Assembly (NCBI GenBank): GCA_964558295.1
Contig: CAZLDQ010000125.1
Coordinates: forward strand, 1 to 17,058
Reading direction: 5' to 3'
Length of the DNA stretch: 17,058 nucleotides
DNA from: JBDKTH01 sp964558295
GTDB lineage: Bacteria > Planctomycetota > Planctomycetia > Pirellulales > Thermoguttaceae
Translations under genes and position numbers: made by a program
Shown: one piece after another, positions 7,171-13,534 of the stretch
Layout: every line of letters begins with the position of its first letter
How positions within the stretch are numbered: the stretch's first letter is position 1
Notes under the pieces: model-generated
Databases searched by the model: none
What the model was told of the DNA's origin: nothing
The model's input: the letters and a program-made list of their open reading frames with translations, nothing else

Positions 7171-7407
7171 GGAGTACGCAGTACGCGGTGCACAGTACAC
7201 CGTGGGCGACTGTCGCGCCTGTTCGGCCTGAGGATTCAGCTTGGCGCACTGCTCCGCCAGCCGGTTACGGCGCAATCGGGCGATCTCTTCCTGGACGGCG
7301 ACTTGAACGGCCTGGCTACGGCTGCTGAAGACTTGCGAGGCAACCAGACTATCCAGTTCGGCCAGCAACTGTTCGTCGATGGAAATGGCAACCTTGGCGG
7401 TGGATAC
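7159..7407 (-). pseudogene. Damaged CopG/ParD-type ribbon-helix-helix antitoxin-like gene
   Basis: The minus strand encodes a ribbon-helix-helix pattern: a beta strand AKVAISIDEQLL, then LDSLVASQVFSSRSQAVQVA and VQEEIARLRRNRLAEQCAKL. This is the usual DNA-binding and antitoxin N-terminus, in which the strand contacts DNA. A perfect GGAGGT (7419-7414) is placed 6 nt before the expected start, but that codon is GTA, not ATG or GTG; the first in-frame TTG (7368) would delete the DNA-binding strand. After CAKLNPQAEQARQS the reading runs into a tandem heptamer repeat (TVYCAPRTAYSSRF) and overlaps the tail of the oxidoreductase gene, so the normal C-terminus is probably gone. No toxin gene lies next to it. 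It is most likely a decayed gene; an initiation at GTA cannot be excluded. Confidence 0.6.
7173..7200 (+). repeat. Four-unit heptamer tandem repeat
   Basis: Four 7-mers in a row: AGTACGC, AGTACGC, GGTGCAC, AGTACAC. They begin two bases after the oxidoreductase stop and form the 3' end of the antitoxin-like reading frame. Period-7 arrays of this type resemble the short tandemly repeated heptamers known from cyanobacteria and seen in planctomycete genomes. Confidence 0.7.
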
Positions 7408-7526
7408 GGGAAGACCTCCCGGATTGCCAATTGTCCTACCGCCGCCCGAGCGGTCAAGGGGCGGCCTCCAAAGCCGCCAGCGGCAGGAGCCATTCCCCCT
7501 TTTTCATTCATCCTTCTGGCTTCCGC
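7408..7526. other. Intergenic stretch downstream of topoisomerase VI subunit A
   Basis: No gene is supported here. A GC hairpin, GGCGGC (7458-7463) and GCCGCC (7471-7476), lies about 50-70 bp beyond the subunit A stop on the minus strand without a T-tract; it may be a weak transcription end or RNA-stabilising stem. Confidence 0.3.
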
Positions 7527-8687
7527 CTAGTCCAGCCAGTCCTTATCGGCCAGGCGCTGGGGGGTGTATTCTTCGGTGACGTAGCTGATGTCTTTGGAGA
7601 TCAGGGCTTCGACTTCGAGCTTGAAGCCGTTGTCCAGAAGCTGTTTGATTTCCTTCTGCCAGTCCTTCTTGTGTTCGAACCAGGGGTATTTGGCGATCTG
7701 CTTGGCCCGTTTGCGGTCGATGTCGTTGAGATTGATCTTCACACTGTCGGACAAGCCGCAGCGGTGGAAGTCGATCGCGCGGAGGCCGAGGAAGCGAGCG
7801 TCGGGAATCGCCATGCGTTTAGACTCGTAGGCCAGGTTGATCGAACCCTGTTTGATCACGCTGTAGATGTAGTACCCCCAGGGGTCGTTGTCCAAGAGGC
7901 AGTAGACGGGCAGTTTCAGTTCATTGTGCATTCGGTGCAGGAGTCGCCGAACTCCGCGGGGCGGCTGACCGCCGCCGTGGGTCAGAATGCAGCGATGCTT
8001 CTTCCAGAACTTGTCCTCGTTGAAGCGGCGCCAGACCGTGTCCTTTTCGACATGGAGGATGAACTTTGCGTTGCACTTGCGGAACTGGATCACCCCCGGT
8101 TCGACGATCGATGGGATTGAATAGCCGCCAGAGCCCATGCGCGTGCAGTCGATCGTGTCGCCGCTGTCGACGAGGGTGATCTCGCCGACCATGGCGCCGG
8201 CATTCTTGGCGAACAGGTGCAACTCTTCGCGGAGCGAGTTGATCGTGACCTCGAGATCCTCGATGATGTTGTCCGACTCGCTCTGGTCGCTGAACGTCTC
8301 TTCCCGGGTGCCTTCGATCGAGTGTTTCAGCAGGTAGTACATACCTCGGAGGCTCGTGGTTTTGCCCTGGGCAATGAGCTTCGTGGCGCCGGAGGCGACG
8401 AGCATCGTCTGCATGTAGCTCTTGGCCTGGTTGAGATTGAACAACTGCCGCCGGTTGGTGGCCTTGCCCATCTCGATGAAGCGTTTCTTTTGGTTGTACT
8501 GGACGTTGGAGAGTGTGCGCGACGGGATGTCGAGGCCGGGGTCCTTATTCATTTCCGCGGCGCTGACAACCTCGTTGGCCAGATTGAGGATTTGGGTGAA
8601 CGTCTTCTGGTCCTGCGGGGACAGCGAGGCCACGTCGATCGGTTCGTTCGTCAGTTCGGTGGTTTTCTTTCGAGCTTTCTTTGCCAT
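7527..8687 (-). CDS. top6A: DNA topoisomerase VI subunit A (Spo11/Top6A family)
   Basis: The DNA-cleaving subunit of the type IIB topoisomerase VI (A2B2), which makes a 2-nt staggered double-strand break held by 5'-phosphotyrosyl links. At 386 residues it has the full archaeal length. The winged-helix (CAP-like) domain contains GKTTSLRGMYYLLKHS (108-123); by analogy with Spo11, Y118, the second tyrosine, is the nucleophile and R114 the accompanying arginine. The Toprim metal site is FILHVEKDTVWRRF (209-222) with E214, and LLDNDPWGYYI (264-274) with D266 and D268. All key residues are present, so it should be active. It starts 2 bp after the subunit B stop and has no strong Shine-Dalgarno, so translational coupling is likely. 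The basic N-terminal tail (KKARKK) is an extension. Bacteria normally use gyrase and topoisomerase IV, making this gene unusual. Confidence 0.95.
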   Translation of the reverse strand: MAKKARKKTTELTNEPIDVASLSPQDQKTFTQILNLANEVVSAAEMNKDPGLDIPSRTLSNVQYNQKKRFIEMGKATNRRQLFNLNQAKSYMQTMLVASGATKLIAQGKTTSLRGMYYLLKHSIEGTREETFSDQSESDNIIEDLEVTINSLREELHLFAKNAGAMVGEITLVDSGDTIDCTRMGSGGYSIPSIVEPGVIQFRKCNAKFILHVEKDTVWRRFNEDKFWKKHRCILTHGGGQPPRGVRRLLHRMHNELKLPVYCLLDNDPWGYYIYSVIKQGSINLAYESKRMAIPDARFLGLRAIDFHRCGLSDSVKINLNDIDRKRAKQIAKYPWFEHKKDWQKEIKQLLDNGFKLEVEALISKDISYVTEEYTPQRLADKDWLD

Positions 8688-8689
8688 GG

Positions 8690-10723
8690 TTATGCTTCGC
8701 CGTTGCTCCCTGGGGCGCGGATCACGGTCTGTTGTTCGGGATCGACGATCAGGACATTGTCGCCGAAGTCTTCAAGGTCTTCCTCGACGACGCGGCCGCG
8801 ATCGTCCATTTTCATGTCGGCCTCGGCGGTTTTCTTCTTTGCCACGAGGAGGAGTTGCTCGTAGAGCGCGTCGCGGTCGACTTGGTTGATGCTGCTGACG
8901 GCTAAGGCGACTTCGCCCAGGTAGCGGAGAAAGATGCTGCGCCGTTCGCCTTCGTGCTTGACCCGCTGGCGGCGTCGGAGGAACATCCCCAGCTTGCGGC
9001 CGACGGCCTGGAGGGCCAAGCGCAACTCGCGTTGGATGTCGGGATAGCTGGCAATCGCTTCTTTCGACTCACTGGTAAAGGGGACCCAAACGCTGGCGAT
9101 GTGGACCATCACGGTGACTGGGCCGTTGGGGAGCGAGTTGCGGCTCTGCGAGAGTCCGTAGGACCGCCAGTTGGTTTGCATGATCGTCTGGGTAACGGCG
9201 CAAGCCCCGGCTTGGAACTGGAGCGGCACGCGGTTGGCGTAGCGCAGAACGGTCATCGTCTGTCCTTCGTGCAGATCGACGTTGCGCATCGCCTCGTGGA
9301 GCTTTTCCCGTTGGGCTTGGTCGAGATTGCCTGGGGACACGCGGGTCGGCAGTTTGGCTTCCTGGATGATTTTGTCGGCGGCGGCCGTACCCATGCCGTC
9401 GAACGTCGTGGCCAGGAACTGGCGGAGCGTACGGGCGTCGCTTTGTTGGAGCAGCTCCTCCAAGGCGTCGCGGGTAATGCGTTGGGTGGCGAATGTGCCG
9501 CCGTAGGCCAGGCCGACTTCGATGATAAACGGGTTGCCGCGATTGACGGCCGGCGGCCGGGTGGCGGCGGCGTAGAACTCGGCCGGCACCATCTTGTGCA
9601 GTCCCTTGAGAATCAGCTCCTCGCCGATCGGGCAAATGCAGTCGGTGGCCGGCGCGGGGATCTTCGTTTGCTGAATCGCCTTATAGAGCGCGTCGGCCTC
9701 GTGGCGACCGATCTTCCTCGGGTTCGCCCGGGTGCTCAGTTTGGCCGTGTCGCAGAGTTTCTTGGCAATCTGCGGGCTGACGCGGGAGAAGGAATTCGTG
9801 AGAAACTGGCTCAGCGACGTTTCCTTGGCTTCTTTGAGCTTGGCAACGAGCATTCCCAGTTCGACGCCGTAGGGATGGGGCTTGATCTCCTTCGGCTCCG
9901 GCGGCAGCTTCTCGCTGACGCGCGTGAATGTCACCTCGTTCCCTTCGGGGTCCTTGTAGTGGAACGTCACGTGGGGATTGGCGATGGCCGTCTGTTCGAG
10001 ATACTCGTCGACGCTTCCGCGGCCGCGCTGGTACTTGGCCTCCAATTCGATCGTCACACGGGTCCCGTGGTCGACCTCAACCCATTCGATGCCTCGTTTG
10101 TCCATGTACTGCCGGCCGGCGTCATTGGCCGGTATGTCGTCGCCTTCCCCATTGCCGTTGAGAATCTCCGGCTGGTTGCGTTTGGTATCGATCTGCAGTT
10201 CGTAGTAGTGGACCGGCTTGTGCTTGCCGATCTTGGAGACGATCTTGACCGGTTTCCCCGTGGTCAAGAGCCCGTACATCCCGGCGGCGCTGATGCCGAT
10301 CCCTTGCTGACCACGACTCATACGGAGGCGATGGAATTTGGAGCCGTAAAGCAGCTTGCCGAAGATGAAGGGGATTTGTTTTTTGAGGATCCCCGGCCCA
10401 TTGTCCTGAACACCAACCTTGTAGCGGCTCTCACCGGTGGCCTCCATGTGAACCCAGACCTCCGGGAGGATGCCGGCCTCTTCGCAGGCGTCCAGGGCAT
10501 TGTCGACCGCTTCTTTGACGGTCGTCAGCAAGGCTTTGCGGGGATTGTCGAAGCCGAGCAGGTGACGGTTCTTGGCAAAGAATTCGCTGACCGAGATGTC
10601 ACGCTGGCTGGCGGCCATCGACTGGGCGGTCGCCCGGCGACGGTTCGCACCGCCGGTCGCCTCGCCGTTCGTTGCGCTAGGGGACGAAAGGGACGATGTG
10701 TCACGAACCTCTGTGTCTGCCAA
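8690..10723 (-). CDS. top6B: DNA topoisomerase VI subunit B with a second H2TH-like module
   Basis: The GHKL ATPase subunit of topoisomerase VI. It shows the N-box KEAVDNALDACEEAG (70-84), DNGPGI (107-112), the lid and G2 motif RGQQGIGISAAGMYG (137-151), an H2TH domain (about 304-355), and the transducer with LRYANRVPLQF (493-503) and switch lysine K554 in VPFTSESKEAI (547-557). Unlike the archaeal proteins I recall, where VGLAYGG and LRYANRVPL are close together, about 80 residues (411-490) intervene here and hold a second H2TH-like copy (433-484). A 35-residue Ser/Ala-rich N-terminal tail and an acidic C-terminal tail (about 632-677) add further length; 677 residues compares with 530-620 in archaea. 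TTG 10723 is used as start because GGAG lies 8 nt upstream; ATG 10618 (MAASQRDISV) is the alternative. Confidence 0.95.
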   Translation of the reverse strand: MADTEVRDTSSLSSPSATNGEATGGANRRRATAQSMAASQRDISVSEFFAKNRHLLGFDNPRKALLTTVKEAVDNALDACEEAGILPEVWVHMEATGESRYKVGVQDNGPGILKKQIPFIFGKLLYGSKFHRLRMSRGQQGIGISAAGMYGLLTTGKPVKIVSKIGKHKPVHYYELQIDTKRNQPEILNGNGEGDDIPANDAGRQYMDKRGIEWVEVDHGTRVTIELEAKYQRGRGSVDEYLEQTAIANPHVTFHYKDPEGNEVTFTRVSEKLPPEPKEIKPHPYGVELGMLVAKLKEAKETSLSQFLTNSFSRVSPQIAKKLCDTAKLSTRANPRKIGRHEADALYKAIQQTKIPAPATDCICPIGEELILKGLHKMVPAEFYAAATRPPAVNRGNPFIIEVGLAYGGTFATQRITRDALEELLQQSDARTLRQFLATTFDGMGTAAADKIIQEAKLPTRVSPGNLDQAQREKLHEAMRNVDLHEGQTMTVLRYANRVPLQFQAGACAVTQTIMQTNWRSYGLSQSRNSLPNGPVTVMVHIASVWVPFTSESKEAIASYPDIQRELRLALQAVGRKLGMFLRRRQRVKHEGERRSIFLRYLGEVALAVSSINQVDRDALYEQLLLVAKKKTAEADMKMDDRGRVVEEDLEDFGDNVLIVDPEQQTVIRAPGSNGEA

Positions 10724-11226
10724 TCTTGACGCTCCGTGTCAGGAACAAGTGCGAAAATTCCGGGGAGGAGGGGATGGACGAAGGATTTGGGGGCTAGGGA
10801 TTAGGGGGATGTCTGCGTAGCGGGCGGACTTGTCCACCCCTTGGGTTGCGCCCGCGCGTCGCATTCGGGACGAAGCCACAACGTCCGGCGTCACGGCCTC
10901 GTCATTTGGGTTTCGACCGTCGTACGTTTCCGCACAAGCTGGACTAGGTGGAAAAAACCTCTTTCCCCGTTTACGACTCACTCTTGCTAACCCAGCCTGG
11001 GCGTGTAGAGTATGATGATTATAACGAGTTTACCGGCGCACTCCCAGGCGTTTTTACCGGTGTTTGCCGTGTCTTTTGTCTTGTCGGCACGTCCGGCATA
11101 TAAACATTCACCCGCGAGAACCTTGGAAGCCGACGATTCAATTGGATCGCCATGTGGAGCATGGCGCCCGACTTTGCATTCAACCTGACTCGGGGGAATT
11201 TCCCTATCCAGTTGAGGAGTTTGTCC
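10724..11226. other. 503-bp intergenic region between top6B and the small secreted-protein genes
   Basis: No gene is supported. It contains GA-rich filler (10776-10812), a near-palindrome GGGCGGAC-TT-GTCCACCC (10822-10839), and on the right a probable promoter (10984-11011) that would give a leader of about 210 nt before the first secreted-protein gene. The upstream ATG at 11152 is in frame but lacks a Shine-Dalgarno and would bury the signal peptide. Confidence 0.45.
10984..11011 (+). promoter_or_regulatory. Possible promoter for the small secreted-protein genes
   Basis: TTGCTA (10984-10989) and TAGAGT (11006-11011) are 16 bp apart, each 4 of 6 to consensus; overlapping alternatives TATGAT (11011-11016) and TATAAC (11020-11025) lack good -35 partners. 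An AT-rich patch within GC-rich DNA supports transcription start nearby, but the exact box is uncertain. Confidence 0.4.
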
Positions 11227-11538
11227 ATGGCACTGAGACTATTGGGAATGTTGACGGTGGCGGCCGCTTTGGTGTTGGCCGGGGAGCTCCCACAGGCTGA
11301 GGCAATTGGTCCCGTGCCGGCTCCAGGTCTGTTCCAGAACTACTATGCCCCCCTGTACTATGGAGGTCCCGTGGCTCAGATGTATCCGAGTCCCCGGCCG
11401 GTTCCTCCCTATGTGGGGTGGACGTATATTACCTATCAAGGCTTGATGCCGCACGAGTTCCTGTACAAGCACCATCGGAACTATATGACCCGGCATCCGG
11501 ATGGCAGTTGGACCCGTACGATGATTACTTGGCATTAA
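11227..11538 (+). CDS. Small secreted Tyr/Pro-rich protein (103 aa)
   Basis: An N-terminal signal peptide (residues 1-26, hydrophobic core LLGMLTVAAALVLAG, probable cleavage after AEA) leads a short mature region rich in Tyr, Pro and Gly: LFQNYYAPLYYGGPVAQ (35-51), PSPRPVPPYVGWTYITYQ (54-71), then GLMPHEFLYKHHRNYMTRH (72-90) and a C-terminus WTRTMITWH. The pattern resembles small conserved secreted proteins of planctomycetes; the function is unknown. GAGGAG at 11214-11219, 7 nt upstream, fixes the start at ATG 11227; the longer reading from 11152 would put about 25 extra residues before the signal sequence. It has no cysteines apart from none in the mature part. It is followed 29 bp later by a second small secreted protein, so both probably share a transcript. 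Confidence 0.75.
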   Translation: MALRLLGMLTVAAALVLAGELPQAEAIGPVPAPGLFQNYYAPLYYGGPVAQMYPSPRPVPPYVGWTYITYQGLMPHEFLYKHHRNYMTRHPDGSWTRTMITWH

Positions 11539-11567
11539 AAGACCTGCCCCACAAGGAACCGCAAGAG

Positions 11568-11933
11568 ATGAAACGCCTCGTGCTTTGGACATTGGCGGTG
11601 GCCCTGACCACTGGGGGGATCGTTGACACGGTGGGGGCCTTCGAGCGAGGTTTCTTCCGCCGGGGGGCCGGTTCCCCAATCGGTATTGAGCAAGCTGGTT
11701 ACTACGACCCCGCCTGGGGGGCACCGCTTGCCGTCCTCGTGCCACCGACGGCCCGCTTCCAAACCCATTATGGTTGGGGGATCGGTGCGACCCGAGTCAC
11801 ACGGATTCCTTCCCAGTTCCAGTCCGGTTACTTGGAACCAGGCTACGTTGCTCCCGGTTCGGTCCGGCCGGCTCCGGTTTGGCCGAGCAGCACCGATCAA
11901 CTCGGTGATTACTACATTCGCGGTCCGTGGTAG
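11568..11933 (+). CDS. Small secreted Gly/Tyr/Pro-rich protein (121 aa)
   Basis: A signal peptide (residues 1-24: MKRLVLWTLAVALTTG..., probable cleavage after VGA) precedes a mature part with no cysteines or known domain. The most distinctive stretch is APLAVLVPPTARFQTHYGWG (52-71) continuing IGATRVTRIPSQF (72-84), followed by a Pro/Tyr-rich tail ending DYYIRGPW. I recall planctomycete small secreted proteins with the PLAxLVPPTAxxQTxxGWG theme, but cannot name a family. AAGGAA (11553-11558) precedes ATG 11568 by 9 nt. The gene is 29 bp after the other secreted-protein gene and 9 bp before the glycosyltransferase start, so the three may be cotranscribed. A role in the cell surface or outer compartment is inferred from the signal peptides only. 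Confidence 0.75.
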   Translation: MKRLVLWTLAVALTTGGIVDTVGAFERGFFRRGAGSPIGIEQAGYYDPAWGAPLAVLVPPTARFQTHYGWGIGATRVTRIPSQFQSGYLEPGYVAPGSVRPAPVWPSSTDQLGDYYIRGPW

Positions 11934-11942
11934 TCTTTGGGG

Positions 11943-13280
11943 ATGGTTCGAGTCACATCGCCATCCTCAGCAGGTCGGACGTCGCGGCGCAAGATACTCG
12001 CGCTCGTTGCGTTGACGATTCTTGTACGAGGCAGCGTCCTTGGGCTGACGCCCGGGGTGTTCACGACGGATCCGGACGGTTACCGGCTCTTGGCCAGCAA
12101 TCTGGTCCAAGTCGGCACGTTCGGGCAAGGCGACAGGCCGACGGCCTATCGTCCGCCCCTCTATCCGCTTGTACTGGGCCCTTGTGTGGCGTGCAAGGCG
12201 TGGAGCCCGTGGGCAATTGGGCTCGTGCATTTGGTCCTCGGAGTGGCCACGGTCGGGCTGACCTATTGTCTGGGCCGGCGCTGGGGCTTAGGACGCTGGA
12301 GTTTTGTGGCTGCCGGACTAGTAGCCTGCGATCCGATCCTTCTGAGGCAGTCGACGCTGGTGATGACCGAGACCCTAGCGACCCTGTTGGCCGTCGTCGG
12401 GCTACTGGCGTTGACCGCGGCGGCCGAGAAACCAACCGCGGTGCGGGGGGCAGCGGCAGGCGGAGCGTTGGGCTTGGCGGTGCTTTGCCGGCCCACCTTT
12501 CTGATCTGGACCGGCTTGGCCGCGTTGCTCTTGCCCTGGTTTGCCGTCGCCTGGTCCCAGCGACTCAAAGTCTTTGGCGCGCTAGCGGTTGCGGTTGCGC
12601 TCGTTTTGGCCCCTTGGGGGATTCGCAACTATCTTCAGTTTGGCCGGCCGATTGTCAGCACGACCCATGGCGGGTTCACGCTCTTGTTGGGGAATAACCC
12701 TGGGTTCTACGAGTACTTGCGCACGGGCGCCTGGGGGACCGTTTGGGACGCCGAACGGTTCAACGCCAACTGGTCAGCCCGGGCCCTGAAAAACGGTCCG
12801 ACCGCCGAACTGGCCAACGACCGCCGCGCGTATCACGAAGCTTGGCAGCAGATCGTCGACGAGCCGGACATGTTCCTCTACGCCTGTGCGGTGCGCGTCG
12901 GACGGATGTGGCAACTGGTGCCCCATCGGACTCATCCAGCCGAGACGGCGATAGGCTGGACCGTGCGCTGGGGAATCGGTGCATGGTATCTGGGCGAACT
13001 TGTGCTGGCCGTGCTGGGTTTAGCAGGGATGGTTCGCGCAGGCAGGTCGGCAAAAGGCGTCCCCCCCCTCGCATGGAAGGTCGAGTGGTTACGCACCTGG
13101 CTGTGGGGGCTGCTTTTGGTGCTCAGTTTCACTGCGGTTCATACGGTCTATTGGACGAACATGCGGATGCGAGCCCCCCTGATGCCGGTAGTGGCCTTGG
13201 CGGCCAGTGTCGCGATTGGCCGGTTTGCCCAAGGGAGTTCGCGTCTCAACCTCTTGCAAAATAAGCAATTGGAGATTTAG
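11943..13280 (+). CDS. Polytopic membrane glycosyltransferase, GT39/ArnT-like
   Basis: A 445-residue membrane protein of the GT-C fold, related to dolichyl/undecaprenyl-phosphate-sugar glycosyltransferases (PMT/ArnT-like). The first outer loop carries an acidic motif TTDPDGYRLLASNL (41-54), the position of the catalytic Asp in this fold, followed by TAYRPPLYPLVLG (67-79), a common family motif. Further features are RQSTLVMTETLATLLAV in the next loop and helix, an Arg-Pro motif LCRPTFLIW, and APWGIRNYLQFGRPIVSTTHG ahead of the soluble region. Roughly ten membrane segments are present. It likely moves a sugar from a lipid-linked donor onto a lipid, polysaccharide or protein outside the inner membrane; acceptor unknown. 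ATG 11943 is preferred to the in-frame TTG two codons earlier. It precedes the LptD-like gene, which has its own promoter. Confidence 0.82.
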   Translation: MVRVTSPSSAGRTSRRKILALVALTILVRGSVLGLTPGVFTTDPDGYRLLASNLVQVGTFGQGDRPTAYRPPLYPLVLGPCVACKAWSPWAIGLVHLVLGVATVGLTYCLGRRWGLGRWSFVAAGLVACDPILLRQSTLVMTETLATLLAVVGLLALTAAAEKPTAVRGAAAGGALGLAVLCRPTFLIWTGLAALLLPWFAVAWSQRLKVFGALAVAVALVLAPWGIRNYLQFGRPIVSTTHGGFTLLLGNNPGFYEYLRTGAWGTVWDAERFNANWSARALKNGPTAELANDRRAYHEAWQQIVDEPDMFLYACAVRVGRMWQLVPHRTHPAETAIGWTVRWGIGAWYLGELVLAVLGLAGMVRAGRSAKGVPPLAWKVEWLRTWLWGLLLVLSFTAVHTVYWTNMRMRAPLMPVVALAASVAIGRFAQGSSRLNLLQNKQLEI

Positions 13281-13299
13281 TCCCCCTGACGAACCCGCC

Positions 13300-13328
13300 T
13301 TGATCGTCCCGGCCAGCCTCCCTATAAT
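13300..13328 (+). promoter_or_regulatory. Sigma-70-type promoter upstream of the LptD-like gene
   Basis: TTGATC (13300-13305), a 17-bp spacer and a perfect TATAAT (13323-13328) make this the best promoter in the window. Transcription would start near 13335, giving a leader of about 200 nt before ATG 13535. Confidence 0.7.
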
Positions 13329-13407
13329 CTGGCCCGCTTTGGGATGGATCCCTTGTCGTACCAAGGCCTTTTGACGTCGTTCGTTGGGTCACTCCGGGAG
13401 GTCCGGC

Positions 13408-13422
13408 GGGTGGACCACCCGG
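13408..13422. promoter_or_regulatory. 15-bp palindrome in the LptD leader
   Basis: CGGGTGG-A-CCACCCG is a perfect dyad with 7-bp arms, located between the promoter and the LptD-like start. It could be an operator or an RNA hairpin; no protein partner can be assigned. Confidence 0.35.
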
Positions 13423-13534
13423 GATCAGCACGGATGCTAATCTCCTGAACCGCCATCGTCTGAAGGAACCGAGCCACATCCGACGCGCAGTCGCTTGGCT
13501 GCGCACTGGGGCTTGCGCTGCGCGCTGCGGAGCA

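Noticed and set aside
8954..10729. 591-residue open frame on the + strand opposite top6B
   Set aside because: It is antisense to a clearly functional topoisomerase gene, is low-complexity in the GC-rich manner of shadow frames, and shows no domain.
10739..11015. Short frames on both strands in the top6B upstream region
   Set aside because: They overlap each other, lack ribosome sites and have random-looking composition.
11152..11226. Longer N-terminus for the first secreted protein from ATG 11152
   Set aside because: The GAGGAG site and signal peptide both point to ATG 11227.
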